Shown: positions 9,065 through 17,889 of the stretch, in pieces
How the letters are laid out: the number at the start of each line of letters is the position of its first letter
Numbering within the stretch: position 1 is the stretch's first letter
DNA from: Marivita sp.
GTDB taxonomy: Bacteria > Pseudomonadota > Alphaproteobacteria > Rhodobacterales > Rhodobacteraceae
NCBI RefSeq assembly: GCF_022763305.1
Contig: NZ_JALEGT010000056.1
Coordinates: 1-62,787 of the forward strand
Direction of reading: 5' to 3'
Length of the DNA stretch: 62,787 nt
Translations under genes and position numbers: made by a program
The notes under the pieces: model-generated
Database searches by the model: none
What the model saw: the letters and a program-made list of their open reading frames with translations, nothing else
Told to the model about the DNA's origin: nothing

Positions 9065-10042
9065 TCAGCCTTCGATCCGCATCCCCAGCTCATCCACCAG
9101 TGCGCGGAACACCGAATACTGATTGTTGATGAACGCGATCGCCTCGTCCGGGCTCATCACGTCGATCACCGATCCCATCGACGACATGGTTTCCGCGAAT
9201 TTCGCGTCCTGTGCGGCCTCGGTGATCCAGTCGCCCCACTTGGCGCTCACATCATCCGGCAGACCTGCGGGTCCGGCAATGCCGGTCCAACCGACCAGAG
9301 CGTTCAGGCGTGGCTTGCCCAGCTCGTTGGCGGTGGGGGCATCAAAGCCGACGACGGGCTCTTCGGTGGTGACCATCAGCGCCTTGAGCTGGTTGTTCGC
9401 GACAAAGTTCGCCAGCGCCGATGTGTTGGTGCAGATGAAGGTCGCGGTGCCGTTCAGAACTGCCGTGGCCGCAGCGCCCCCACCCTGCTGGGGAATATGC
9501 GTGGCTTCGGTCAGCGGGTTTTCGACGCCGAATTCCTTGAGCACCATGGCTCCGGCAAGATGCAGCAGCGATCCGACACCGGACGAGCTGTAGCTGACGC
9601 CACCCTCGGCCACCTTGGCAACCAGATCATCCATCGACTCGATGCCGCTGTCGGGACGGACGGCGCAGGCTACCGGGTTGATCTCGTAGACCGTCACGAA
9701 CCGGAAATCATCCAGCGTGTAGGGCAAAGTCGCTTTCATCGCCGGGTTCACGGAATGCGACCCGACACGCGCAAAGAGCATCGTGTAGCCATCCGGCTTC
9801 GCGTTCTGCACCGCAACCGATCCGGTCGCGCCACCCGCGCCGGTGACGTTTGCCATGATGAGCGGTGTGCCCGCCGCGGTACCCAGCGCCTCTGCAATGG
9901 TGCGGGCGGAAATGTCGGTCGCGCCGCCGGCACCGTAGGGGATGATCATGTTGATCGGGCGCTCCGGATATTCCGCCATCGCCGCACCAGCAACCAGGCC
10001 CACCCCGAGCGCGATCACAGAACCAAGTGTCCGTAGTTTCAT
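9065..10042 (-). CDS. tctC: TctC/Bug-family periplasmic binding protein
   Basis: A 325-aa secreted protein. Residues 1-23 form a Sec signal ending AMAEYPERP, and the mature start YPERPINMIIPYGAGGATDISAR is the standard Bug/TctC ligand-site opening. These proteins bind carboxylates through two water-mediated contacts and deliver them to TctAB. It is the first gene of the operon, transcribed away from lysR across a 125-base divergent promoter region. A lysine-rich or sulfonate-specific signature is not evident by eye, so the ligand remains open. Confidence 0.93.
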   Translation of the reverse strand: MKLRTLGSVIALGVGLVAGAAMAEYPERPINMIIPYGAGGATDISARTIAEALGTAAGTPLIMANVTGAGGATGSVAVQNAKPDGYTMLFARVGSHSVNPAMKATLPYTLDDFRFVTVYEINPVACAVRPDSGIESMDDLVAKVAEGGVSYSSSGVGSLLHLAGAMVLKEFGVENPLTEATHIPQQGGGAAATAVLNGTATFICTNTSALANFVANNQLKALMVTTEEPVVGFDAPTANELGKPRLNALVGWTGIAGPAGLPDDVSAKWGDWITEAAQDAKFAETMSSMGSVIDVMSPDEAIAFINNQYSVFRALVDELGMRIEG

Positions 10043-10167
10043 AGTCTCCTCCCAAATTGAATTTCGACCCTGTTGCGGGCTCTTGACTTACGTTAACCTT
10101 AAGTAGAGCTTTGACGAAGAAATAAAAAATTACAAGTTCTGTAAGCAGAAACTTCAGAAACGGCAAA
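10043..10167. promoter_or_regulatory. Divergent tctC-lysR promoter region with LysR-type site
   Basis: The 125-base gap is AT-richer than its surroundings. It contains an imperfect palindrome ACTTA (10086-10090) and TAAGT (10100-10104) centred on GTTAAC, fitting the T-N11-A rule for LysR binding, and a second dyad TTCTG (10137-10141)/CAGAA (10146-10150) just upstream of lysR. Control of both genes by the LysR protein is inferred. Confidence 0.5.
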
Positions 10168-11073
10168 ATGTCCATCAGATTGCTCAAAACTCTGGTCGCG
10201 GTGGCCGATCACAAGACATTCAGCGCAGCCGCGGATGCGGTGTTCATCACCCATGCCGCCGTCAGCCAGCAGATGCGCACGCTGGAAGCCGATCTTGGAA
10301 TCGCTCTCTTCGACCGCAGCCACCGCACGCCGGAACTGACCCCGCTGGGACGCGCCGTCGTCGCCCGGGCCCGGAAGCTGGTGTTGGACTACGACAACCT
10401 CGTGCCTTCGGTGCTGGGGGACGATGGCCTGACCGGCGAGGTGATGCTGGGCGCCGTGCCCACCACTCTGATCGGCCTTGCGCCGCTGTCCATGTCTATC
10501 CTGCGCGCACGGTTCCCGGACCTTCGGGTGCGGATCACCCCGGCCCTTACTGCGGCCCTGCTGTCGGGGCTGGACCGCGGGCATTACGACGTGGCCATCG
10601 TGACCAAACCGGTGCTGATGCCGTTGGGCCTGGTGTTTCTCGAGATCGCGGAAGAACCGCTGCATCTCATCACCGGTTCAGAGATCACCGAAACAAACCC
10701 TGTCAAGATCCTGCAAACGCAGCCTTTCATCCGCTTCAACCGCGACGCGGTCGTCGGCACGCTGATCGAGACATGGCTGCAGGAAAACAGCATTCGCGTG
10801 AGCGAGGCGATGGAGCTTGAAAACCTCGAGGCGATCTCGAGCATGGTGCATGCCAATCTCGGTGTGTCCATCGTTCCCAGACCTTGCGTGAGCAGCGCCT
10901 ATGCCATTCCGCTCAACACGGTTGGTCTGGGCGACAAAGCCCCGTCCCGCGTCCTCGGGCTCGCCTATCGCAAGGAACACCCCAAGCAGCGCGTTATTGA
11001 GGAAATTCACGCAGCCCTTCTGCGCGCGGTGGACGAACACGCCCCCGGACGGCCGATGGACGGTGCCGCATGA
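10168..11073 (+). CDS. LysR-family transcriptional regulator
   Basis: A 301-aa protein with the LysR winged helix-turn-helix at residues 1-60 (SIRLLKTLVAVADHKTFSAA, then AAVSQQMRTLEADLGIALFDR) and a type 2 periplasmic-fold effector domain after about residue 90. It is divergent from tctCBA and its stop overlaps the start of the TSUP gene (ATGA), so it probably controls the transporter and perhaps the converging enzyme operon. The inducer is unknown; by the usual LysR logic it would be the transported acid or a metabolite of it. Confidence 0.92.
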   Translation: MSIRLLKTLVAVADHKTFSAAADAVFITHAAVSQQMRTLEADLGIALFDRSHRTPELTPLGRAVVARARKLVLDYDNLVPSVLGDDGLTGEVMLGAVPTTLIGLAPLSMSILRARFPDLRVRITPALTAALLSGLDRGHYDVAIVTKPVLMPLGLVFLEIAEEPLHLITGSEITETNPVKILQTQPFIRFNRDAVVGTLIETWLQENSIRVSEAMELENLEAISSMVHANLGVSIVPRPCVSSAYAIPLNTVGLGDKAPSRVLGLAYRKEHPKQRVIEEIHAALLRAVDEHAPGRPMDGAA

Positions 11074-11813
11074 CGATCGAAGCGATCCTCTTCATCACGC
11101 TGGGAGCCATCGCCGGCGGTTTCGTCAACGGGCTGGCAGGCACGGGCACGGCGCTTTTTGCGCTGGGGTTCTTTCTGGTGGCGGTCGAACCGGTGAGCGC
11201 GGTCGCCGTCGTGTCGCTGATGTCGGTGGTCACCGGCCTGCAGGGACTCTGGGTCGTGCGCGAGGCGCTGACCAAGAACGTGCCGCGCCTCATGCGCTTC
11301 ATCATTCCAGGCCTCTTGGGCGTGCCTGTGGGCATCTCCCTGCTCAGCTTCATCGACGCGGATACGCTCAAGCTGATTATCGGCGTGCTTCTCTTGATTT
11401 ATGGCGGCTTCTTCAGTTTCCGCGCGAACCTTCCCAAGTTCGAACGACGCACACCCGCGCTCGATTCGATGATCGGACTCAGCGGCGGCGTGCTGGGCGG
11501 AATGGCATCACTTTCGGGCGCGCTTCCGGTGATCTGGTGTTCCATGCGGCCCTGGCCCAAGGCAGAGACCCGCGCGGTGCTGCAACCCTTCAACGTGAGC
11601 GTTCTGTTCACCACGACCGTCATGCTGTGGTGGCGCGGCGCGTACACCTCGTCCACGCTCACCGCCTTTCTGATCGCGCTCCCGACATCGCTGCTCGCGG
11701 CACAGATCGGGATTGCGGTTTTCAAACGCATCTCGGACAACATCTTCAGACGGCTGCTGATCGGGCTGTCCCTGCTCCTGGGGCTGGGTATTCTGATTCG
11801 AGCCCTTGTCTGA
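11070..11813 (+). CDS. TSUP/TauE-SafE family membrane exporter
   Basis: A 247-aa membrane protein with about eight helices and the TSUP opening GAIAGGFVNGLAGTGTALFAL followed by a second inverted copy near residue 133 (GLSGGVLGGMASLSGALPV). Members include the sulfite or sulfoacetate exporters TauE/SafE and related organosulfur or sulfide transporters, though many have other or unknown substrates. Start ATG overlaps the lysR stop. With a sulfite-oxidase-family enzyme in the converging operon, export of sulfite is an attractive but unproven role. Confidence 0.85.
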   Translation: MTIEAILFITLGAIAGGFVNGLAGTGTALFALGFFLVAVEPVSAVAVVSLMSVVTGLQGLWVVREALTKNVPRLMRFIIPGLLGVPVGISLLSFIDADTLKLIIGVLLLIYGGFFSFRANLPKFERRTPALDSMIGLSGGVLGGMASLSGALPVIWCSMRPWPKAETRAVLQPFNVSVLFTTTVMLWWRGAYTSSTLTAFLIALPTSLLAAQIGIAVFKRISDNIFRRLLIGLSLLLGLGILIRALV

Positions 11814-11841
11814 CCCTAGACCCTGGCCCGGAGGACCGCAT

Positions 11842-12459
11842 ATGCTCACACTCTACTACGCCAAAGGCTCATCCGCCCTTGCCCCGCATATCCTGCTGGA
11901 AGAGGTTGGCGCAGCCTATGCCGTCCACGAGGTGCCGATTGCCAAGGGCGCGCACACCGAACCCGAGTATCTCGAGATCAATCCCAAGGCGCGCGTGCCC
12001 GCACTGATGACCCCGAACGGCGTGATCACCGAAAACCCGGCCATCCTGACCTATCTCGCGGCCACCCATCCGCAGGCGCGCATGCTGCCCGAAACCCCGT
12101 TCGAACGGGCCGAGGCGGACGCGCTCTGCGCCTATCTTTGCGCCACCGCGCATGTGGCCTTTGCCCACCTTCTGCGCGGCGCCCGCTGGGCCGACAGCGC
12201 CGAGGCACTGGAGGCGATGAAGGCCAAGGTCGCCGACAATCTGCGCGACTGTGCGAAAGTGATCGAATCCCATCACCTCAAGGGGCCGTGGGCAATGGGG
12301 GACCGCTACACGTTCTGTGACGCCTACCTGTTCCTGATGCCGCGCTGGATGGACAAGGCCGGGGTCGACCTGTCCGACTATCCCAAGCTGGCCGCCCATC
12401 ACGACGCGATGCTGCACCGCCCGGCAACTCTGGCCGTAATGGCGGTACACGGGATCTAG
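11842..12459 (+). CDS. Glutathione S-transferase family protein
   Basis: A 205-aa protein with an N-terminal thioredoxin-like fold (MLTLYYAKGSSALAPHILLE) containing the cis-proline segment KARVPALMTPNG and ENPAILTYL, which bind glutathione, and an all-helical C-terminal domain with FCDAYLF. Serine (GSS) occupies the position of the catalytic residue. The ATG at 11842 follows CCCGGAGGACC, a good ribosome site 28 bases after the TSUP gene. It ends one base before the converging ThDP gene. Function is probably conjugation or maintenance chemistry; the substrate is unknown. Confidence 0.85.
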   Translation: MLTLYYAKGSSALAPHILLEEVGAAYAVHEVPIAKGAHTEPEYLEINPKARVPALMTPNGVITENPAILTYLAATHPQARMLPETPFERAEADALCAYLCATAHVAFAHLLRGARWADSAEALEAMKAKVADNLRDCAKVIESHHLKGPWAMGDRYTFCDAYLFLMPRWMDKAGVDLSDYPKLAAHHDAMLHRPATLAVMAVHGI

Positions 12460-12460
12460 A

Positions 12461-14026
12461 TCAGGTCACTTTCGGTGCGGGAAGCCCGTCGATCAGGACA
12501 TTGACGCAGGCGGGTTTGCCCGACGCGATGGCCGCACGCAGTGCCTCGGGCAGATCGGCCAGATCGGTCACATAGGCCCCGAACCCGCCCAGCGCGGTCA
12601 CCACCTCGTCATAGCGCGCGCCGCTCAGGTCGCAGGCATGCACCCGGTCGCTGCCGAATTCGCGCAGCTGGATCTGGTGCTCGGCGTTCCACCTCAGGTC
12701 GTTGCCGATCACCGCAACGAAGGGCAGGTTTTCCCGCACTGCCGTTTCGAACTCGGGCAGATGGAATCCCGCAGTGCCATCGCCCATGAGTGCCACCACC
12801 GTCGCCTCCGGGTCCGCCGCGCGGGCCGCCATCGCATAGCAGATGCCGCCCCCAATGGCCCCCGACACCCCGTTGATGATCCGGCGCGGGGCCGACACGC
12901 TGGCCTGCGCCCATTGCCCGAATTCGCCGCCATCGCAGACGAGAACCGGGTTCGGCGCATCTTGAAGCACCGCATCAACTGCCGCACACAAGGTGTTGGA
13001 ATTGAGGGCATCCCCTGCCCCGGCATCGCTGCGCCGCGCACAGGCGGCACGTACCCGGCCCAACCAGTCGTCGTCCCGATCCGGTGCCGCCCCAAAGGCC
13101 AAGCCGCGCGCCACATCCACCGGATCAGCCTCGATGCTGCGGGTCAGACGTTCGGCACAATTGCGCCGCGCACGCGACAGCTCGTCGGGGTCGGCATGGA
13201 CCACCGCCCAGCCTGCCTTGGGAGCCGCCGCGCCGAATTGCAGCGTGAAATCGAGCGGCTTGCCAAGAAGCAACACACGATCCGCCTCGGCAAACACCTC
13301 GGCCACAGCGCCCAGCGACGGATCGTTCAGCCCGCGCGGGCTTTCCATCACCACCACGGGCGCCCCGGTCGCCTGCTCCAGACGCTCCGCCAGCCCCGGC
13401 TGCCGGGTAGCGTTCAGCGCCGGACCAAGGACGATCATCGGGCGCTTTGCCGCGTCGAGCCAATCGCGCAGCGCGGATGTGTTGGCGGGCGCGACCCGTT
13501 CCGACTGTGGCATCTCCGCCATCTCTGCCGCCGCCAGCACCACGTCCGCAGGCAAGGACACATGCACCGGGCCGGGCCGCCCCTGCAGCGACACGCGCAC
13601 CGCCTTGTCGATCACCGAAGCCAGATCGGCAGCCCGCGTCACTCGCACCGACCATTTGGTCAGCGATTGGGTCAGCGCGACCTGATCCATCTCCTGAAAC
13701 GCGCCCTGCTTGTCCTTGCCAACCGGGCTGTCCCCGCTCAGCAACAGCACCGGCGTGTCCGACGCCCGCGCGGTCAGAAGCGGCCCCAGAGCATTGCCCA
13801 GCCCCGCCCCGGCGGTCACCAGCGCAACCCCCAACCCGCGCGAAAGTTGCGCATAGCCTTCGGCCATGTAGACCGCCGCCGCCTCGTGGCGCGTGTGGTA
13901 CAGCCGCACCCCTGCCTCGAGGCTCGCATCGAAGAGCGGCATGATCTGGTTGCCCGACAGCGCGAAGATGTCCCTGACCCCATGCGCCGCAAGGGTCTGC
14001 ATCACCACATCCGCACCGCGCGTCAT
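12461..14026 (-). CDS. Thiamine-diphosphate-dependent enzyme, acetolactate-synthase-like
   Basis: A 521-aa three-domain ThDP enzyme. The pyrimidine domain has the catalytic glutamate in TRHEAAAVYMAEGYA (about residue 48), the central domain follows (~180-320), and the diphosphate domain has the GDGTAGFH...GNDLRWN motif near residue 420 that binds Mg2+. The family covers acetolactate synthase, benzoylformate and oxalyl-CoA decarboxylases, Xsc-type and carboligase enzymes. The sequence does not settle which. As last gene of the fumarate-reductase/fumarase/sulfite-oxidase operon (ATGA overlap upstream), decarboxylation or carboligation of a 2-oxo acid made by that pathway is inferred. It is not a biosynthetic IlvB by context. 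Confidence 0.85.
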   Translation of the reverse strand: MTRGADVVMQTLAAHGVRDIFALSGNQIMPLFDASLEAGVRLYHTRHEAAAVYMAEGYAQLSRGLGVALVTAGAGLGNALGPLLTARASDTPVLLLSGDSPVGKDKQGAFQEMDQVALTQSLTKWSVRVTRAADLASVIDKAVRVSLQGRPGPVHVSLPADVVLAAAEMAEMPQSERVAPANTSALRDWLDAAKRPMIVLGPALNATRQPGLAERLEQATGAPVVVMESPRGLNDPSLGAVAEVFAEADRVLLLGKPLDFTLQFGAAAPKAGWAVVHADPDELSRARRNCAERLTRSIEADPVDVARGLAFGAAPDRDDDWLGRVRAACARRSDAGAGDALNSNTLCAAVDAVLQDAPNPVLVCDGGEFGQWAQASVSAPRRIINGVSGAIGGGICYAMAARAADPEATVVALMGDGTAGFHLPEFETAVRENLPFVAVIGNDLRWNAEHQIQLREFGSDRVHACDLSGARYDEVVTALGGFGAYVTDLADLPEALRAAIASGKPACVNVLIDGLPAPKVT

Positions 14027-15129
14027 ATACCGGCCTCGGCCACGTGCACGCGCACGCGGTGGACGGAATTGTTGGCAAATCCCGCCATGTCGAACGGGGC
14101 CTCCAAGGGTTGCGTATTCCCGTTGGCATCGGTGGCGCGGCAGGCCAGGTCATAGACACCCGGCGTTGCGTCCCAGTCGATGCGCCATCCGGTCCAGGCA
14201 TAGGTGTCGGGCCGTCCGGTCAACTCGGCGTTCTGCCATGTGTCACCCAACAGAACCTCCACCCGCGTGATCGGCACACCCCCACCAGACCAAGCGCGTC
14301 CTTCCAGCGTCACGCGTCCGGCCTGCAGCCAGCGCTGCCGCGTCACCCAATCGGGCACGCCCGGGGGTTTCATCAGCGATTTAACCCGGATCGTCGTGAC
14401 CGGCGTGCCGGGATCAGTCTCGTCCTTGCGCAGCCGGTAGGTCTGCACCTGCTGGAACCCTTGGTAGCGCTCGGTCAGCGCCTCAATCGTCGTCAGCCAT
14501 TTGACCGACGCCATTCCGTACCAGCCCGGCACGATGATCCGCAAAGGTGCACCATGTTGCGGCAGAAGTGGCTGGCCGTTCATGCCCCAGACCAGCATCA
14601 CATCCAGATCGGCGATCTGGTCGGGCGTCAGACTGCGGCCGAAGTAATGCGGCTGGCCCTTGTCGAACCCGAAATCCGCCCCCAGGAAGGCGAAGTCCTG
14701 CACGCCACTCTGTGGCCTCGCACGCTCCAGCAGAGGCGCAAGCGGTGTGCCGGTCCATTCCGACGTGCCCACCGCCTCGTACATCCAGGGCATCGAGAAA
14801 CAGCGCGGGCTGACCCCGGCGCGACCGTTGCCCGCACATTCCAATGTTACCGGCATGGTCTTTTCCGGCAGCGCCCGGATGTCGTCCATCGTCAGCGCAT
14901 AGGGCGCATCGAACGCGCCTTCGAAGGTCAGCACATGCTCGGCATCTGAAAGGACCGGCACATCGAAATGGTTGAGCAGGTAGTGTGTGCCCGTGGGCGT
15001 GATCTCCAGCCCCAAAGTCTCCAGCAACGCGCCAGAGTTGCGGTTCGCCAGCGCCACTTCCTCGCGCGAGAACACGCCTTCAGTCACCTCCGGGCGCTTG
15101 GCTCCCGGCGCAAATGGGTTCTGGATCAT
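14023..15129 (-). CDS. Sulfite-oxidase-family molybdopterin protein, cytoplasmic
   Basis: A 368-aa protein with the oxidoreductase molybdopterin-binding domain (residues ~45-230) and the Mo-cofactor dimerisation domain (~250-365). The molybdenum-ligand cysteine lies in VTLECAGNGRAG, matching the ECAGNRR-type motif of sulfite oxidases. There is no heme domain and no Tat or Sec signal, so it should be cytoplasmic, unlike periplasmic SorA or SoxC. It overlaps its neighbours by ATGA at both ends. Oxidation of sulfite, or of another oxyanion, is the family role; linkage to a TauE-like exporter in the same locus supports sulfite chemistry. Confidence 0.82.
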   Translation of the reverse strand: MIQNPFAPGAKRPEVTEGVFSREEVALANRNSGALLETLGLEITPTGTHYLLNHFDVPVLSDAEHVLTFEGAFDAPYALTMDDIRALPEKTMPVTLECAGNGRAGVSPRCFSMPWMYEAVGTSEWTGTPLAPLLERARPQSGVQDFAFLGADFGFDKGQPHYFGRSLTPDQIADLDVMLVWGMNGQPLLPQHGAPLRIIVPGWYGMASVKWLTTIEALTERYQGFQQVQTYRLRKDETDPGTPVTTIRVKSLMKPPGVPDWVTRQRWLQAGRVTLEGRAWSGGGVPITRVEVLLGDTWQNAELTGRPDTYAWTGWRIDWDATPGVYDLACRATDANGNTQPLEAPFDMAGFANNSVHRVRVHVAEAGI

Positions 15130-15791
15130 ATCACCTCGTCCGACCGGTCGTCGCTTTCGCCATAGCGCTTGAGCACGGCGGGCTTCGTGCCTTCATACAC
15201 CCGCTCGATATTCTGCGCGATCTTGGCATTCTCCCGCTCGAACAGGCAATCGCCATTCAGATCCGAGGCCACGATGAATGGCCCCATCTTGTTGCACCTG
15301 ATGACCCACATGGCCTGCGCAAGGCCCAGTTCCTCGTTCCAGTGCACCGCCTCGACGTTCTCCACCCCGCGCCCCAGAAGCGCGCCGGTGCCATAGCCCA
15401 CGGTCGACAGGTACACCGCGCCGTTGGGCACGAAGTAGGACTTGTAGTCCTTCGACGACATACCGCCCTTTCCGATGATGAGCTTCGCGCCGGTCTTCTC
15501 CATCCATTCCGGCAACCACTTGGCAAAGCGGAAGGACGCTGTGGCGGTCACGGCCCCCATGTCGAAACTGCCATCCGCGTTGATCCGCGCCGCCGGAGAG
15601 CAATGGAAGTTCGCCGCACTTTCGGACGGCAACTCCATGGGAATGTTGGCTTTATCCTCGAGCGCGCGCATGTAGACACCCTCGCGGGCGGTATACATCA
15701 GCCCGTCCAGATAGACGATGTCGCCCAAGCGAAGTTCGGCAATCGCCTCGGGCGTGGGTGTGGTAGAGAGGCGTATCTCGCGCGGTTTCAT
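15126..15791 (-). CDS. Class I fumarase/tartrate dehydratase-type beta subunit
   Basis: A 221-aa protein equal to the C-terminal domain of iron-sulfur fumarases and TtdB. Recognisable elements are RLGDIVYLDGLMYTAREG, the active-site loop IIGKGGMS and the family end motif EAVHWNEELGLAQAMWVI. It would pair with the alpha subunit at 16933-17889 to form a [4Fe-4S] hydro-lyase. A CoA-transferase gene sits between the two subunits, all joined by ATGA overlaps. The substrate could be fumarate/malate, mesaconate, tartrate or another 2-substituted succinate. Confidence 0.88.
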   Translation of the reverse strand: MKPREIRLSTTPTPEAIAELRLGDIVYLDGLMYTAREGVYMRALEDKANIPMELPSESAANFHCSPAARINADGSFDMGAVTATASFRFAKWLPEWMEKTGAKLIIGKGGMSSKDYKSYFVPNGAVYLSTVGYGTGALLGRGVENVEAVHWNEELGLAQAMWVIRCNKMGPFIVASDLNGDCLFERENAKIAQNIERVYEGTKPAVLKRYGESDDRSDEVI

Positions 15792-16936
15792 GACGTGACC
15801 TTTTCAATCGAATTGGCAACAATGTCAGCCGTGTGCTGGCCGAGCGTCGGCACCGGCTCGAGGTGGACCGGCGCCCAAGGCGCATCGAACGGCAGGCTGG
15901 GGGCACAGACAGTCATGTCAAGCTGCGGCACCTCCAGCGGCAACCATGCGCGGCTGGTCTTCATCTGCGGATGATCCAGCGCCTCGGCCAAAGTCCGCAC
16001 CCTGGCCGCAGGCACGTTGGCGGCGGACAGCCTGTCCTCCCAAATCTGCGCGTCTAGCGTGAGGAAGATGGCCCGCAGCGCCTCGGCGATCCCCGTGTCG
16101 TCCGTGTTCTCGGCCAGATCGGGCCGATCCACCGCCGCACAAAGGCGCTTGGCCTGCGCGGGCGTATTGGCCGTGATGACCAGCGATCCCTCAGCGGTGT
16201 CGAAGCGTCCGGAAAACGGCGTGTCGGCAAAGGCGCGGTTGCCTTCAAGACCGCGCAACTGGCCGGTTGTTTCGTGATGGATCGCATAGGCCCCCATAAA
16301 GGTGGTCATGGCGTCCAGCATCGACACGGACAGGCGCTGCGCCTCGCCCGGTTTGCGCGCCTTTTGCAGCAAGGCGCCGAGCAAAGTCGCCACCAAGGCC
16401 TGACCCGCGACATAGTCCACGATGGGCAGACCCACCCGCATTGGCCCGCTGCCGGACTCTCCGGTCATGGCCATCAAGCCGCTGATGCCCTGCAGGATGT
16501 GATCGTATGCGGGGCGGTCGGACAGCGGCCCTTCGGCACCATAGCCATTGAGGCTGGCATAGATGATGTCGGGACGGACCTTTCGAACAGCGTCGAACCC
16601 GACGCCCAGCCGGTCGACCACACCGGGACGGAAGTTTTCGACCATCACATCGGCCGTCTTGGCCAGTTCCAGAAGCTGGCCGCGTTGGTCGGGGTCTTTC
16701 AGATCAAGAACGATGGACCGTTTCCCGCTGTTCTGGCTCAGGAAGGACGCGCCCAGCCCCGCGTCCTTCATCGCCTGCGTCCCCCCGTGGCGGCGGACGA
16801 AATCGTCGCTGTTCGGGCGTTCGACCCGGATCACATCGGCTCCCATCAGGGCCAGTTGCCCCGTCGCATATGGCCCGGCCAGAACATGGGTCAGGTCGAG
16901 GATGCGCACACCGGTCAGGGGACCGTCGGCATTCAT
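15788..16936 (-). CDS. CaiB/BaiF family (class III) CoA-transferase
   Basis: A 382-aa protein that begins LTGVRILDLTHVLAGPYATG, the CoA-binding start of class III transferases. The catalytic aspartate is in the PAYDHILQGISGLM segment near residue 153. These enzymes move CoA between carboxylic acids, as in formyl-CoA:oxalate, succinyl-CoA:mesaconate or itaconate systems. The ATG at 16936 was chosen because it overlaps the upstream alpha-subunit stop. Its insertion between two subunits of one hydro-lyase suggests that activation of the same acid, or its product, belongs to the pathway. Confidence 0.9.
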   Translation of the reverse strand: MNADGPLTGVRILDLTHVLAGPYATGQLALMGADVIRVERPNSDDFVRRHGGTQAMKDAGLGASFLSQNSGKRSIVLDLKDPDQRGQLLELAKTADVMVENFRPGVVDRLGVGFDAVRKVRPDIIYASLNGYGAEGPLSDRPAYDHILQGISGLMAMTGESGSGPMRVGLPIVDYVAGQALVATLLGALLQKARKPGEAQRLSVSMLDAMTTFMGAYAIHHETTGQLRGLEGNRAFADTPFSGRFDTAEGSLVITANTPAQAKRLCAAVDRPDLAENTDDTGIAEALRAIFLTLDAQIWEDRLSAANVPAARVRTLAEALDHPQMKTSRAWLPLEVPQLDMTVCAPSLPFDAPWAPVHLEPVPTLGQHTADIVANSIEKVTS

Positions 16937-17889
16937 TCCGCCGCCTCGCGGATCGGTTCCCACTCGACGGTCTCGCGGCGCTGGTAGGGTGTGAACCAGT
17001 CCGGATCAGTCCGATGCTCGACCCGGCCGTCGGGGTAGATCCGAGCCACGGCCCGGCGTGAGGACAGGCAGAAGGCATGCACCGACATCGGCATCCCGCC
17101 GGTGTGGCAGTAGCCCACCTCGATATTGCAATCGATCACCATGTTCTTGCCGACAAAGCCCATCGCGCCCATGCCGATGGAGTTGCCCAATTCCTTGAAC
17201 TCCTCCTCCATCTCGGCGATGCGTGGATCGGAATTTCGGCTGCCAACAGTGCGCAGAACAGACGCGCGTTTGCCCAAAGTCATGCAGATGTCCTTCGATC
17301 CACCCAGCCCGATCCCGATGATCGCCGGCTGGCAGGCCAGACCCCGCTTGCCAAAGGCCATCAGACTGTCGAGGTAGAAGCGCTTGATCCCCTGAATGCC
17401 ATCGGACGGGAACAGCATCCGGTAATCGGTTCCGAACAACCCGCCCTTGTGAACGGTGATCAGGTCGATCCACTCGCCCTCGGGCTCGAACCCGTATTCG
17501 ATCTCGGGCGCGCCGATGCCCACATTGTTGTTGTGATCCGTCCGCCAGAGCGGATGCACCCGGTTCGGCCGCAGCGGCACACCATTGGTGGCACTGGCCG
17601 TGGCGCGGCGCAACGCGGTTTCCAGCGCGCACATGCCGCCTTCGACCTTGGCGTCATTGCCCAGTTTCACGAACCAGCGCGGCACGCCGGTGTCGCCACA
17701 CATCGCGCGGCGGTCTTCCTTGGCGGCCTCGTAATTGTCGAGCATCGCCTTGAGAACAAAGGACGACAGGTCGCCGTCTTCGGTCTCTGCCGCCTTCTTG
17801 AGACCGTCGAGGTAATCCTCGGGGATCTCGATGGCCGCCTTGTCCATCAGGGTTTCGGCGGTTTTCTGGATCAGGTCGATCGGGATCAT
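16933..17889 (-). CDS. Class I fumarase/tartrate dehydratase-type alpha subunit
   Basis: A 318-aa protein homologous to the N-terminal part of iron-sulfur fumarases and to TtdA. Three cysteines expected to hold the [4Fe-4S] cluster are visible: MCGDTGVPRWF, ACQPAIIGIGLGGS and CNIEVGYCHTGG. HNNNVGIGAPEIEY and the GIGLGGSKD stretch match the substrate region. ATG 17889 (MIPIDLI) follows GCGAGGCACAGC on the minus strand. Hydration or elimination on a fumarate-like substrate is expected; the split alpha/beta arrangement resembles tartrate or mesaconate dehydratases more than housekeeping fumarase. Confidence 0.9.
   Translation of the reverse strand: MIPIDLIQKTAETLMDKAAIEIPEDYLDGLKKAAETEDGDLSSFVLKAMLDNYEAAKEDRRAMCGDTGVPRWFVKLGNDAKVEGGMCALETALRRATASATNGVPLRPNRVHPLWRTDHNNNVGIGAPEIEYGFEPEGEWIDLITVHKGGLFGTDYRMLFPSDGIQGIKRFYLDSLMAFGKRGLACQPAIIGIGLGGSKDICMTLGKRASVLRTVGSRNSDPRIAEMEEEFKELGNSIGMGAMGFVGKNMVIDCNIEVGYCHTGGMPMSVHAFCLSSRRAVARIYPDGRVEHRTDPDWFTPYQRRETVEWEPIREAAE

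Noticed and set aside
12638-14155. Long plus-strand open frame (about 500 codons) opposite the ThDP enzyme
   Set aside because: It mirrors the strongly supported ThDP gene, has His/Arg/Gln-rich composition typical of antisense frames in high-GC DNA and no recognisable domain.
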